Notes: generated from the sequence alone by a model not told the origin. DNA of 64,000 bases from Roseofilum casamattae BLCC-M143 (GCF_030068455.1 NZ_JAQOSQ010000009.1:122755-186754); one strand, 5' to 3'. Positions 8,785 to 17,624 are shown, counted from the first letter of the stretch. Program-made: numbers and translations.

Positions 8785-9172
8785 ATTTAATCTTATAGTA
8801 TAACAAATAACTCGATCTTCTCAAAATTTCCGGCAAAATTATTGAGAGTTTAAGATAGTTTAAGTAGATTCATAACCCGAGATTGAGATGAAGGAGTATT
8901 ACTAAGCTCCGAAACAATATAAAGTAAATGTAAAGAAGCACGAGGTCGTTAGGGCGATCGCAAATTCTCCCAAACCCGTGCCCCAAACTTAACCTAGGAG
9001 TGCGATTCGCCATGTTTCTCAGTAATCCCAGCCATCGCGATCGCTCGGAAAACAAAACAAGCCAGTTTCCGAGAAGTCTCTACAGACCCGAACCTGCTAT
9101 TGAAGCTCTGGTACGATAAAACCGTAAATTGCTTCTAGCAATGGTTATTATCTGTAAGGGAGCATACACGCA
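8785..9172. other. Intergenic region with one weak short reading frame
   Basis: AT-rich stretch of 388 bases between xisI and the channel-like gene. The only candidate is a 35-codon frame at 9012-9119 (starting MFLSNPSHRDRSEN) with AGGAG about 13 nt upstream; it has no recognisable features and I doubt it is a gene. A good ribosome site, AAGGGAG, lies 11 nt before the ATG at 9173. Confidence 0.4.
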
Positions 9173-10864
9173 ATGAACTTAACTTGGCAAAACATCAATA
9201 CTGATGTGCCAATATTGCAAGACCGGCCTGGGATAGGAACTCAGGATTTATTAGATAACTTCCTCCAAGCCGATCCTGCTATCCCAAATTTAGGAATCGA
9301 TACGAGTGGTATCTCGGCATCGATTCCGCAATGGTGGGATTTGGTCATCACCATCGCGATCGCCGCTGCCATCCTGATCGTCGGATTTTTGGTAGCTTGG
9401 TCGGTGTCCTTAGTCGCCGAAGGACTGCTCAAACGCACGGAACTCGATAATAAACTCGCCGCCTGGATCGCTGGTGCTGGCGATCGCTCGTCCGCCCCTC
9501 CCGTAGAAAAATGGGTGGGAGCAGCAGTATTTTGGTTGATTATGCTGCTGGTATTGGTCGGGGTTTTAGACTCTCTAGAACTCGATATCGTCTCCCAACC
9601 CCTCAATACTTTCCTCGAGCAAGTTTTTGGCTTTGTCCCGCAAATTGTCAGTGCAGCCATTCTCTTGGCTGTTGCTTGGGTCTTAGCCACTGTTGTCAGG
9701 CTCGCCATTCTCCGAGGCCTGAACGTTCTCAATCTCGACCGTCGGCTCGAGTCTCAGGTAGTTGCCGATGGATCGACAGCTCCCGTCTCCCTGAGCAGTA
9801 CCTTGGCCAATGCCATGTACTGGTTTGTCTTCCTGCTCTTCTTGCCCTCCATCCTCAGTACCCTGGAATTGGAAGGAACCCTAGAGCCAGTGCAAGCCTT
9901 GCTCAACCAGCTCCTACTGATCTTGCCCAACCTGTTAGCAGGATTGTTAATTGGTGCGGCCGGTTGGTTAGTGGCAACCGTCGTCCGTCGCATTGTCACC
10001 AACTTACTCATCGCTAGTGGAGCCGATCGCATTGGCGATCGCTTCGGCTTAAGCAGCAGTGGTGCTAACGGTCTCTCTTGGATTATCGGGACTCTCACCT
10101 ACGTGCTCATTCTGATTCCCTTTGCGATCGCTGCCTTAAATGCGATCCGCATCGAAGCACTCTCGGGACCGGCGATCGAGATGCTCGAATCAATTATGGG
10201 TTACGTTCCCTTAGTCTTCACCGCTGCCGTAATTATGGTTCTGGCCTATGTCGGCGGCAAATTTGTCTCGGATTTAGTGACCAACATCCTCACCGGGTTT
10301 GGGTTTGATAACTTATTTTACTGGCTGGGACTGCAAAAAGAACCCTATGCCACCGCTCCCTCTCCCGAAGCCATGGAGTCCGAGCTACCTCCCCCACCTC
10401 CTCCATCCGAGTTTCGCACCCCTTCCGAGATTGTTGGTATCGTCGTTCTGATTACAATTTTGCTCTTTGCGACCGTAACCGCCACCGATATTCTCGGCTT
10501 AGAAGCCCTGACACTAATTATGGGAGCAATTATCCAAATTGCCAGTCAGGTCTTAGCTGGAGTCGTTATTTTCGCGATCGGCTTATACTTTGCCAATCTC
10601 GCCTTTAACGTGATTACTAGCTCTGGCAGCCGTCAGGCCCATATGCTCGCACAAGCCGCGCGCATCGCCATCATTATCTTGGTTGGCGCTATGGCTCTGC
10701 GACAAATGGGTATTGCCAGCGATATCGTTAACCTCGCCTTTGGACTGCTCTTTGGCGCCATTGCAGTCGCGATCGCGATCGCCTTCGGTTTGGGCGGACG
10801 CGATATTGCCGCCGGACAAATCCAAGAATGGTTAACCACATTCAAAGATGACCCCAAAGATTAA
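9173..10864 (+). CDS. Conserved-TM-helix (mechanosensitive channel-like) membrane protein
   Basis: 563-residue inner-membrane protein with about ten hydrophobic segments arranged as repeats of the PF05552 type, a conserved TM helix related to MscS-like proteins. Repeat units are recognisable by an arginine-rich helix end followed by a loop, e.g. VLATVVRLAILRGLNVLNLD, LVATVVRRIVTNLLIASGAD and YVGGKFVSDLVTNILTGFGFD. A proline-rich linker (PPPPPPSEF) at about residue 407 separates the last repeats. It lacks the cytoplasmic beta domain of true MscS channels, so the usual name mechanosensitive ion channel is only by similarity. It stands alone, with a clear ribosome site. Related cyanobacterial and pseudomonad proteins (CmpX-like) have been linked to envelope stress; that is family knowledge, not seen here. 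Confidence 0.75.
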   Translation: MNLTWQNINTDVPILQDRPGIGTQDLLDNFLQADPAIPNLGIDTSGISASIPQWWDLVITIAIAAAILIVGFLVAWSVSLVAEGLLKRTELDNKLAAWIAGAGDRSSAPPVEKWVGAAVFWLIMLLVLVGVLDSLELDIVSQPLNTFLEQVFGFVPQIVSAAILLAVAWVLATVVRLAILRGLNVLNLDRRLESQVVADGSTAPVSLSSTLANAMYWFVFLLFLPSILSTLELEGTLEPVQALLNQLLLILPNLLAGLLIGAAGWLVATVVRRIVTNLLIASGADRIGDRFGLSSSGANGLSWIIGTLTYVLILIPFAIAALNAIRIEALSGPAIEMLESIMGYVPLVFTAAVIMVLAYVGGKFVSDLVTNILTGFGFDNLFYWLGLQKEPYATAPSPEAMESELPPPPPPSEFRTPSEIVGIVVLITILLFATVTATDILGLEALTLIMGAIIQIASQVLAGVVIFAIGLYFANLAFNVITSSGSRQAHMLAQAARIAIIILVGAMALRQMGIASDIVNLAFGLLFGAIAVAIAIAFGLGGRDIAAGQIQEWLTTFKDDPKD

Positions 10865-10902
10865 AGACTAGTTCGTTAATCTCAGTAGAACTATAAACTC
10901 AA

Positions 10903-10962
10903 AGAAACCGGGTTTCTCGCTTAAGCTCCAGCAACGAGCACGATGAAAGAAACCCGGTTTCC
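10903..10962. repeat. Dispersed double-palindrome repeat, copy 2
   Basis: AGAAACCGGGTTTCT at 10903-10917 and AGAAACCCGGTTTCC at 10948-10962, separated by 30 nt. It is the same element as at 6095 and 25431, again between the 3' ends of two convergent genes. Confidence 0.85.
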
Positions 10963-11015
10963 CATCGAAGACTCTCTGTGTCTCTGTGGTTATCCTCTCC
11001 CCGCAGCACTGCAAT

Positions 11016-11885
11016 CTAGCGAGAGATCAGTCCGGGGAAATTATAGCCAACGCCTAATGTTAGTCCCCAGTCCCATTCTCCTTCTTCAAAGAGTGCTGCA
11101 TCGACGGTAGCATTAAAGGTAAACTTTTTGCGAAAAGGAATATCTATTCCGGTGGAAATCAAGGGGCCGTGATTGCCATTTTTGAGGTCGAGACCAAATC
11201 CTCCCCCTAGAAATAAAGCGATGGGAGCATTGTAAGGCGCGCGACTAATCGACCAATCATAAGTAAACGGTAGGGTAATGGTCGTGCCGTCACCAATAAT
11301 TAGAGAAGGACGGAAAGAGAAGTTTTCAGTAAAGGCAACTCGACCAAAAATCGTTCCTCCAGCTTCTCCGAGAGACGATTCAACGCTGGTTTCCCTATTT
11401 TCGCCACTAGTACCGATAGTTCCACCAATACCAATGTAACTATATCCGCTGCGGTATTGACGATTTTCGTAACGGCGGCGCTCGCGAGAGTAGCTGTCGT
11501 TATTGGCTGGAGCTTGCGCCAGTTCCGGAGAGGATTGGGTTGTTTGCTCTAGAACGCGTGCGTCGGAGCTGCTTTGTCCGGGAATTATATCGGAGGTGGG
11601 GTTGGCTGCGGCTTTCGAGATATCGAGATAGGGAGCATTGACAGTATAGTTTTGTAGTGCGGCTTGCCCGTCGCCCATGGCTCTAACGGTCATATCAAAT
11701 TCATCAGAGGCGATCGCGCTGGGAGTAACGGGAATGCTGGGTGTCAGGTAAGGAGCTTGCAGAGGGGCATATCCTTGAGGGGTTTTGGGGCTGTCGGCTA
11801 AGGGTTGAGCCGATCCGAGTTCCGGAGCAAAGACAGTGGCGATCGCCGCCAGGTTAATTAGAATACTGACACGTTTGAAATCCAT
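11016..11885 (-). CDS. Exported, outer-membrane-like beta-rich protein, unrecognised
   Basis: 289-residue protein that I cannot assign to a named family. An N-terminal signal peptide (hydrophobic core INLAAIATVFAPELGSAQ, likely cut after an Ala-Gln site) precedes a Pro/Ala-rich linker to about residue 130. The C-terminal half is a series of alternating, glycine-rich amphipathic strands (SGYSYIGIGGTIGTSG, RPSLIIGDGTTITLPFTYDW, ALFLGGGFGLDLKNG, WGLTLGVGYNFPG), as in small outer-membrane beta-barrels. The location is therefore probably the outer membrane. It is a single gene, with a convergent neighbour on its 3' side. Confidence 0.6.
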   Translation of the reverse strand: MDFKRVSILINLAAIATVFAPELGSAQPLADSPKTPQGYAPLQAPYLTPSIPVTPSAIASDEFDMTVRAMGDGQAALQNYTVNAPYLDISKAAANPTSDIIPGQSSSDARVLEQTTQSSPELAQAPANNDSYSRERRRYENRQYRSGYSYIGIGGTIGTSGENRETSVESSLGEAGGTIFGRVAFTENFSFRPSLIIGDGTTITLPFTYDWSISRAPYNAPIALFLGGGFGLDLKNGNHGPLISTGIDIPFRKKFTFNATVDAALFEEGEWDWGLTLGVGYNFPGLISR

Positions 11886-11932
11886 GATTGATGAAACCGC
11901 CGCTCCTCACTCAACTGCAACTGAGACATATC

Positions 11933-12844
11933 TTATTCCAGATCGTTCATGGCGGCTACTACTTGTTGGGAAATAAAGGGAAGTAGGGTATGGTTGTTGC
12001 TGTCTTCGGTAAAAACGACTAACAGGTACGGCCGGCTATTGGGTAATTCGATATAGGCGCTTTCGTGGCGAACGGAACCCATGGTAGCGGATTTTGACCA
12101 GAGTTTGGCCGTTGGCGGCAGAGCTTGACCGAAGAAGCCGATAATGGATTCTGCGCTTGTTTGGATTGGTCGTTGGATGAGTTCCATTAAGGTTTGGGAA
12201 ACTTTTGCGGAAACGGCGACGCCACCGATGATACTGTGCAAGAGACGAGCGGTTGCATTGGCTGTGAGGCGGTTGTCGTTTTCTAGACCTTCTCCTTGGA
12301 AAATGCGATCGCGGCCGTAGGCGCTATTGCTCCACAGTTTTTGATTGATATTAATCTCGTTTAGCTCCGGCCATCCTAAGGACTGGAAGTAGCGGTTGAC
12401 GATGTTGCGCTGCATTTTCCAGGTTTCAAAAGGCCCTCCAGAAAGTTCGGGGCCGCTGGTGGTTCCGGTGAGCATATCGAGGACTAAACCGATGGCGTCG
12501 TGGTTGGCATCGACGACCATATCGCGGATGGCGCGCTCCAGCTCTGGAGTACTGACGGCCATTTGGGTTTCGATCCAGTCGTAGATGGCGACGGCGTAGA
12601 ATAGGGAAACGAGATAGGCTGGCGCGATCGCTTGTTTCCCCCGATATTGAAAGCCGCGCACGGGATGTTTCCAGAATTCTTCGGCGGAGACGGCACCTCC
12701 AGTATTCACCCAAATGGGAGGATCGTAGACAATCCAGGTTAGGGCAACTCGGTCTTGCGGAAGCTGCGGAAATGCCGTCCAAATGGTCTCTAAAATTTCG
12801 TATCCCAGGTGGGCCAGTTCTTTATCCTTACGGAAAAATGTCAT
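11933..12844 (-). CDS. Serine hydrolase (class A beta-lactamase-like) with degenerate active site
   Basis: 303-residue protein with the layout of a cyanobacterial serine hydrolase related to class A beta-lactamases. The landmarks are a helix of the type xxLFYAVAIYDWIE, a TGTTSGPELSGGP loop, and the C-terminal strand SKSATMGSVRHESAYIELP (the KTG-like region). In homologs as I recall them, the first helix carries S-x-x-K. Here the corresponding residues read Tyr-Leu-Val-Ser, so both nucleophile and general base appear missing; the SDN-like segment is also altered (DANHDAIG). There is no signal peptide. Either the gene encodes a catalytically dead binding protein or it uses another site. A 4x7-bp tandem repeat lies directly upstream of its start codon. 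Confidence 0.6.
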   Translation of the reverse strand: MTFFRKDKELAHLGYEILETIWTAFPQLPQDRVALTWIVYDPPIWVNTGGAVSAEEFWKHPVRGFQYRGKQAIAPAYLVSLFYAVAIYDWIETQMAVSTPELERAIRDMVVDANHDAIGLVLDMLTGTTSGPELSGGPFETWKMQRNIVNRYFQSLGWPELNEININQKLWSNSAYGRDRIFQGEGLENDNRLTANATARLLHSIIGGVAVSAKVSQTLMELIQRPIQTSAESIIGFFGQALPPTAKLWSKSATMGSVRHESAYIELPNSRPYLLVVFTEDSNNHTLLPFISQQVVAAMNDLE

Positions 12845-12847
12845 AAC

Positions 12848-12875
12848 AATTAATAATTAATAATTAATAATTAAC
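12848..12875. repeat. Heptanucleotide tandem repeat (AATTAAT)x4
   Basis: Three perfect AATTAAT units and one AATTAAC, immediately 5' of the minus-strand gene starting at 12844. The 7-bp period is that of the short tandemly repeated repetitive (STRR) sequences known from filamentous cyanobacteria. A second array lies at 29143-29170. Confidence 0.85.
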
Positions 12876-13007
12876 AATGAGGATTAGTGGTTTGTATTCG
12901 GGTTTAGTTTAAGTCAGATTCTAAGGTTTTGACATAACGGCAAAGCCGAGAAAGGCAACCCAAACTTGGAGAATTTCCTCCCGTTCTCGATCGAGCGGTA
13001 AAAATGA

Positions 13008-13226
13008 AGACAAGATGGCAACAAGTCGGTCGATACCGGATTTATCGGCGGTGCGATCGCCATTTCCCTGACTAGCTTATCCATTATCGGGATACGATCC
13101 GCACGAACCATAGCGCCAGTTACGCCCTTAATTTCTTCACAAAACGCAACCTACACCGCAAGTCTAATTCTCTTGTTAGGATTGAGTATTATCGCCTTTG
13201 CCACGCGATCGGCAATGGGTTATTAA
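13008..13226 (+). pseudogene. Possible remnant of a membrane protein gene
   Basis: An open frame without a start codon (a stop at 13005-13007 precedes it) encodes about 72 residues with two convincing hydrophobic segments: FIGGAIAISLTSLSIIGIRS and, after a polar loop, ASLILLLGLSIIAFATRSA. It ends at TAA 13224-13226, overlapping the end of the convergent osmC-like gene by 4 bp. The composition looks coding, but with no ATG and no continuation upstream it is best read as the C-terminal fragment of a decayed gene. I do not recognise the family. The rest of the 12845-13007 gap shows only the tandem repeat. Confidence 0.35.
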
Positions 13227-13702
13227 TTCGCCCTCTCGATCGTGGGCTGACACCGAACGGGGAAATTAACCGAATTGGCAATAAAACAAAGTCGATGAGC
13301 CTCTTCATGCAACCCTCGTGCTTTGTCGAGATTGCGATCGCTAGAAATACGGACAATGGGTTGCAAAATCACCTCCTGAAAATGACCATCACCCGACCGA
13401 GTTTCTACCATTGTTCCGATCGGGTTATCGACATAAGAGACTGCCACAATACCCGCATCCGAACACAGATGCAGATACCAGAGCATGTGGCAACTGGAGA
13501 GAGACGCGACTAATAATTCTTCCGGATTATACCGATCGCGATCGCCGCGAAACGACGGGTCGGCCGAGCCAAGGATCGTTGGTTTATTCGTACCAATAAT
13601 TTCATGCGATCGCGAGTAAGCAGTGTACTCGGATGTTCCTTCTCCCAGATTCCCCGACCATCGTACTTGCAGAGAATAACTATGCTCTCGGTTAGTTTTC
13701 AT
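13223..13702 (-). CDS. OsmC family protein
   Basis: 159-residue OsmC/Ohr-superfamily protein, cytoplasmic, of the kind that reduces organic hydroperoxides with a pair of cysteines. Visible elements are the N-terminal strands (YSLQVRWSGNLGEGTSEY), the segment YNPEELLVASLSSCHMLWYLHLC containing Cys in the usual peroxidatic position, and the C-terminal AHRLCFIANSVNFPV with the second Cys. The sequence resembles the OsmC branch seen in cyanobacteria and proteobacteria rather than Ohr. Its stop codon overlaps a gene remnant on the other strand. The true substrate is not known. Confidence 0.8.
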   Translation of the reverse strand: MKTNREHSYSLQVRWSGNLGEGTSEYTAYSRSHEIIGTNKPTILGSADPSFRGDRDRYNPEELLVASLSSCHMLWYLHLCSDAGIVAVSYVDNPIGTMVETRSGDGHFQEVILQPIVRISSDRNLDKARGLHEEAHRLCFIANSVNFPVRCQPTIERAN

Positions 13703-13751
13703 TAGCTCTCAGTCCGTGCGCGGAAGATTTAATTGAAATAGATTGAACTGG

Positions 13752-15308
13752 TTAGTAATTGACCACCTCAGCACGCAGTCCCGAACCTTGTACTAACTGA
13801 AGTCTTGCTCGTGCTTCTTCTAAGGTTGGAAATGCGCCCACTTGAATGACCGATCGCCCTTGGTAGGAACTGCGAAACGCATCGGGAACGAGAGCTTTAA
13901 CTCGATTTTGGTCTTGCCAAGAGGTGGGATAAACAATCACGCGATATTGCAACCCTAAAGCCGAGGCTAGAGTTGGCGGTGGAGGCGGGCTTCCCGGTAC
14001 ATTCGGTCGAGTGGAGACTGAAGGCTGACCCCGGTAGCTGCCATCTCCTATGGGAATATTACTATTGGGTACGGGTAGAGGGTCTAGGCTCGGTACCTGA
14101 GAGGTGACGGAGGAGGGATTGTTCGTCCGGGGAGGAGGAAGCGGAGACCGAGACTGGGGTGGGGGCGGAACGGGAATGGGAATGGGGGCTGACGGAGAAT
14201 TAGTACGAGGAGGAGGTAAAGTCGGGCGCGAAGGAGCCGGAACAATAGTTCGAGGAGGAATCGAACGAGGATTCGGTTCGGCAACCGGTTGCACTAGGGG
14301 AGTGGTTCCTTGAAAATCCAGACGACCGGAAATACGCTTGGTTAAAAGTTGATTGCCAAAGGCAGGAATAGTGTGTCGCGAACTTTGAGCATTGATATCG
14401 TATTCTCCATTATTGCGAAATCGGTTATTTCCCGGTTCGCCAGCAGTGCCTAAATTAGGCTGAGACTGAGAAATTGCCACTAATCCATTCCGCTGGTTAT
14501 TCTCAATCTGATTATCTCGTAAAATCGGTGCGGCTTTGGCTTGGACGACTACGCCATCTCGGTTATTAATAATTTGGTTATTAACAATTAGGGGCGTGGC
14601 TTTCTGATTAATGTTAATGCCGAATCCGGTGTTATCAAACACGTTATTTCGCACTTCTGGATTAGAGCTTCCATAAATCGTAATGCCATTGGCTCCATTG
14701 CGAGTAAATTGGTTGCTATGGATATTCGAGCCACTTTTTCCCGTCACCGAAATCCCGTCATGGACGCTACCGGTAAATGTATTATCGGCAACGACTAAGG
14801 AACTCGATTCAATCCATAACCCATAGCCGCGACTGTTTGGGTTCGTGACGGTGACTCCTGCTAAAGCCGCATCATTCGCTCCGAGGAGGGCAATATTTTG
14901 CCGAGCGAAGGTGGGACTGAGGAAAAATCCTCCACCTGTGATAATGGTGTCTTTTCCTTTACTATCCGGATCTCCGATGACGATGACATTGGGTTTGAGG
15001 CGAATGGGAAAGGTTTCTCCAGTTTGCTCGGAGTAGGTTCCCGGTGCGAGTTGAATGATGCTATTGGGCGCAGCCATGCGCAAGGCATGGGAGAGGGTGC
15101 GATAGGGGGCTTGAGTCGTTCCCCGTCCGCTTTGGTCGTTTCCGTTTTGAGGGTTTACCCAGAGGGCCGGCCGCTCCGCGCTCGGTTGCGGACGGGTTTG
15201 GACGATAATATCTTGGGCAAGAGCAGTTTGGGGAAAGATTGCTTCCCCAAATCCAAGATTGAGGATGCTGAGGATAAGGGTACTACAGTAAGCCAGTGTT
15301 TTACTCAA
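13752..15308 (-). CDS. Exported right-handed beta-helix (DUF1565) protein with SPOR-like C-terminus
   Basis: 518-residue secreted protein. A signal peptide (about 1-31) is followed by a DUF1565-type region (PLWVNPQNGNDQSGRGTTQAPYRTLSHAL). A parallel beta-helix of short repeats then runs to about residue 300 (GYGLWIESSSLVVADNTFTG, GITIYGSSNPEVRNNVF and the like), with the NosD/pectate-lyase look of a carbohydrate-binding solenoid. A long Pro/Ser-rich spacer (about 335-430) leads to a C-terminal SPOR-like domain (YRVIVYP...VIQVGAFPTLEEARARLQ), the type that binds denuded peptidoglycan. I infer that it is anchored to the cell wall or septum and handles or binds a polysaccharide. It is a single gene, with a good AGGTTCCC-type leader. 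Confidence 0.75.
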   Translation of the reverse strand: MSKTLAYCSTLILSILNLGFGEAIFPQTALAQDIIVQTRPQPSAERPALWVNPQNGNDQSGRGTTQAPYRTLSHALRMAAPNSIIQLAPGTYSEQTGETFPIRLKPNVIVIGDPDSKGKDTIITGGGFFLSPTFARQNIALLGANDAALAGVTVTNPNSRGYGLWIESSSLVVADNTFTGSVHDGISVTGKSGSNIHSNQFTRNGANGITIYGSSNPEVRNNVFDNTGFGININQKATPLIVNNQIINNRDGVVVQAKAAPILRDNQIENNQRNGLVAISQSQPNLGTAGEPGNNRFRNNGEYDINAQSSRHTIPAFGNQLLTKRISGRLDFQGTTPLVQPVAEPNPRSIPPRTIVPAPSRPTLPPPRTNSPSAPIPIPVPPPPQSRSPLPPPRTNNPSSVTSQVPSLDPLPVPNSNIPIGDGSYRGQPSVSTRPNVPGSPPPPPTLASALGLQYRVIVYPTSWQDQNRVKALVPDAFRSSYQGRSVIQVGAFPTLEEARARLQLVQGSGLRAEVVNY

Positions 15309-15659
15309 GGGAACCTCCTGATGCTGTGGCTCGTGAGATTAACATATTCCCCAGACTAAAGGTATGGGGATTGCGGGGTCAAACCGCCGATCGCAACTTC
15401 CATCACTCTTGGAATAGAGCGCACTTAAGGGAAGCTGGCGTTGTGTTTGAATGGCGATCGCTTTGAGTCACTGAAGAACTATCGTTCCCTACTGTTCCCT
15501 CAACACTTAATGCGATCGCTTCTTATCCTACTACTTCTCAGTGAAATAATTCTCATCAGAATATCTTTTCTTACCGATCGCGAGATTTTTTCTTTTGAGA
15601 GTAATGCTCTAGACTGGTGATGTAAATGCCAGAGTTGGCACTTTGAGGATGGGTACTGA
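15309..15659. other. Intergenic region with hairpin; possible IS200/IS605-type end
   Basis: 351 bases between divergent genes. At 15350-15372 TCCCCA and TGGGGA form a stem around an 11-nt loop, followed by a GC-rich ATTGCGGGGTCAAACC. This looks like the end of an IS200/IS605-group element, and the minus strand just beyond reads NTTPASLKCALFQE then stop, like the tail of a decayed coding frame. No larger transposase sequence remains. The purK promoter must lie in the right part, but I see no consensus boxes. Confidence 0.3.
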
Positions 15660-16799
15660 ATGCGCGACGGACAGATACAACGGTTGGGAATTATTGGAGG
15701 CGGACAGCTCGCTTGGATGATGGCTTTGGAAGGGAGGCAATTGGGCATTGAATGCGTGGTGCAAACCCCGAAAATGAGCGATCCTGCAGTTGCAGTTGCC
15801 GCTGATGTTGTCTTGGCTCCTATTGATGATGCGATCGCAACTGAGAAATTATCCGAGACCTGCGATTTGATTACATTTGAAAATGAATTTATCGATTTGG
15901 ATGCTCTGGGGGCTTTAGAGCGTTCTGGAATCTATTTTTGTCCGAGTTTATCTGCCCTCCAGCCTCTGTTAGACAAATACGAACAACGCAGCTATCTACA
16001 ACGCTTGGGAATTCCCGTTCCCAGCTTTGAGGCATTAGATTGGAATGCACTTCCAGCCGATCTGGACTTTCCTCTAGTGTTGAAAACTCGGCGGCAGGGA
16101 TATGACGGACAAGGAACGGTAATTGTTAAAGATAATGCCCAGTTGCACGAAGCACGGGAGAAGTTTGGCAACGTGCCTCTGCTGCGGGAAGCCTTTGTGC
16201 CGTTCGATCGCGAATTAGCCGTCATGGCTGCTCGTTTTCCCTTGGGAGAGATCGTTATTTATCCGGTGGTAGAAACCCAGCAGATCGATCGCGTTTGTCG
16301 CTGGGTTTTAGCTCCCGCTCGAGTAAGCAAGTCGGTCGTCAAAACCATTGAATCTATTGCGCGTAAGTTGCTGGAAGAATTAGAGGTTATTGGTATTTTT
16401 GGAATTGAATTTTTCCTCACTGCTGACGAACGAGTACTAGTGAACGAAATTGCCCCGCGCACCCATAACTCCGGTCACTTCAGTCTCGATGCTTGTCAGA
16501 CCTCTCAGTTTGCCCAACACCTGCGCGCTGTGGGAGACTATCCTCCTGGAGACCCAAGCATGACTTGCACCGGAGCGGTTATGGTTAACTTGCTCGGCTA
16601 CGAAACCAGCGATCGCGACTATCTGTCCCAGCGGCAAGCCTTAGCTGAAATTCCCGGAAGTACGGTGCATTGGTACGGTAAAACCGAGTCGAGAGTCGGT
16701 CGCAAGTTAGGCCACGTTACGGTATGTAGCGATCGCGGCGAACGAGACGAATTGCAGGCGATCGCTCGCCAGATCGAGTCCCTGTGGTATCCCAGATAA
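15660..16799 (+). CDS. purK: 5-(carboxyamino)imidazole ribonucleotide synthase
   Basis: ATP-grasp enzyme of purine biosynthesis that converts AIR, bicarbonate and ATP to N5-CAIR for PurE. Its 379 residues are the normal length. It shows the N-terminal PurK signature RLGIIGGGQLAWMMALEG, the ATP-binding region PLVLKTRRQGYDGQGTVIV, FDRELAVMAAR, and the C-terminal VNEIAPRTHNSGHFSLDAC with the catalytic Glu and Asn. It acts in the cytoplasm. The gene directly downstream is the 6S RNA, a pairing known in cyanobacteria. Confidence 0.95.
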   Translation: MRDGQIQRLGIIGGGQLAWMMALEGRQLGIECVVQTPKMSDPAVAVAADVVLAPIDDAIATEKLSETCDLITFENEFIDLDALGALERSGIYFCPSLSALQPLLDKYEQRSYLQRLGIPVPSFEALDWNALPADLDFPLVLKTRRQGYDGQGTVIVKDNAQLHEAREKFGNVPLLREAFVPFDRELAVMAARFPLGEIVIYPVVETQQIDRVCRWVLAPARVSKSVVKTIESIARKLLEELEVIGIFGIEFFLTADERVLVNEIAPRTHNSGHFSLDACQTSQFAQHLRAVGDYPPGDPSMTCTGAVMVNLLGYETSDRDYLSQRQALAEIPGSTVHWYGKTESRVGRKLGHVTVCSDRGERDELQAIARQIESLWYPR

Positions 16800-16856
16800 A
16801 AGAAAGCTTAAGCTCTAGCCATCCCATTCAATTTAGCGTAAAATAGTTCCTAAGAT

Positions 16857-17037
16857 AGACTGCGGCGTTGGTGACTGCCAATAACGTTTTATGATCTATG
16901 TCTTGCGTAAATAAGGGAGCTGAATAACGATCCCGGCTGCAGTAGACCGAGCGCGTACTCGGAAACGAAAGCGAGGACTTTCAGTGCCCACCTGGTAACC
17001 CCAGGTCAAAAGCTGAGGTAAGACGGCGTTGCGGTCT
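16857..17037 (+). ncRNA. ssrS: 6S RNA
   Basis: No protein frame is present here. The ends can pair over 14 bp: AGACTGCGGCGTTG at 16857-16870 with CGGCGTTGCGGTCT at 17024-17037 (including G-U pairs). This closes a long imperfect hairpin of about 181 nt with GC-rich internal stems, the size and shape of 6S RNA, which traps the housekeeping RNA polymerase holoenzyme. A TAAAAT -10-like box lies just upstream at about 16840. Position immediately after purK is the known place of the cyanobacterial gene (also called ssaA). The identification rests on fold, size and synteny, not on an alignment. Confidence 0.75.
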
Positions 17038-17208
17038 ATCTCACTCAAAGTATGCAGCAGCCAAGATGTTCCTTGGGTACTTTGAAGAGATTGAACTGAG
17101 AGATGATAAGATAGCTACGCGCGAAAATTCAGCGCAATTGCAATCATGCTAGAATCCCGCACCAGATTATCCTGGTGTGCCATAAAATCTATTCCCTCAG
17201 CGAACGTT

Positions 17209-17541
17209 ATGCCCGAAACTTTTACTGTTGAAATTAATCATCAAGGCACAACCCACAAAATTGAAGTCCCGTCAGACGAAAAAATCCTCGAGGTCGCCAA
17301 TGCCAACGGTCTAGATTTGCCTCAATCCTGTTTGTCGGGGGTCTGCGAAACCTGTGCCGTGTTGCTTACCGAAGGCAATGTTAGTTATCGGGACGAAAAT
17401 GATGCCATGGGATTAAGTCCGGAACTGCGAGCCAAGGGTTATGCCCTATTGTGTTCGGCTTATCCTCAATCTAATATTAAGCTAGTGACCGAAAAGGAAG
17501 ATGAGGTTTATGACGCTCAGTTTGGTCAAGGGAAAAAGTAA
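17209..17541 (+). CDS. [2Fe-2S] ferredoxin
   Basis: 110-residue plant-type ferredoxin. The cluster ligands are Cys41, Cys46, Cys49 (CLSGVCETC) and Cys82 (LLCSAYP), the C-x4-C-x2-C...C pattern. The start is taken at the ATG at 17209 (MPETFTVEINHQG), because the upstream extension to 17146 has no ferredoxin character. It is more divergent than PetF, with SCLSGVCETC instead of SCRAGSCSSC, so it is probably a secondary ferredoxin for a specific redox partner rather than the main photosystem I acceptor. It is followed 83 bp later by a small conserved-looking gene. Confidence 0.85.
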   Translation: MPETFTVEINHQGTTHKIEVPSDEKILEVANANGLDLPQSCLSGVCETCAVLLTEGNVSYRDENDAMGLSPELRAKGYALLCSAYPQSNIKLVTEKEDEVYDAQFGQGKK

Positions 17542-17624
17542 GGTTTGCTGGCAGCAGGCATCAACCCTCGATCGCAACCCCAACTTCCAAAACCCGTTCT
17601 CGATAGCTGGAGACAATATCCGTT

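Noticed and set aside
12426..12782. 118-codon frame overlapping the serine-hydrolase-like gene
   Set aside because: Arg/Ser/Pro-rich shadow frame without recognisable features.
12848..12875. Tandem repeat considered as part of a CRISPR array
   Set aside because: 7-bp units without spacers; no CRISPR-type repeats or cas genes anywhere in the window.
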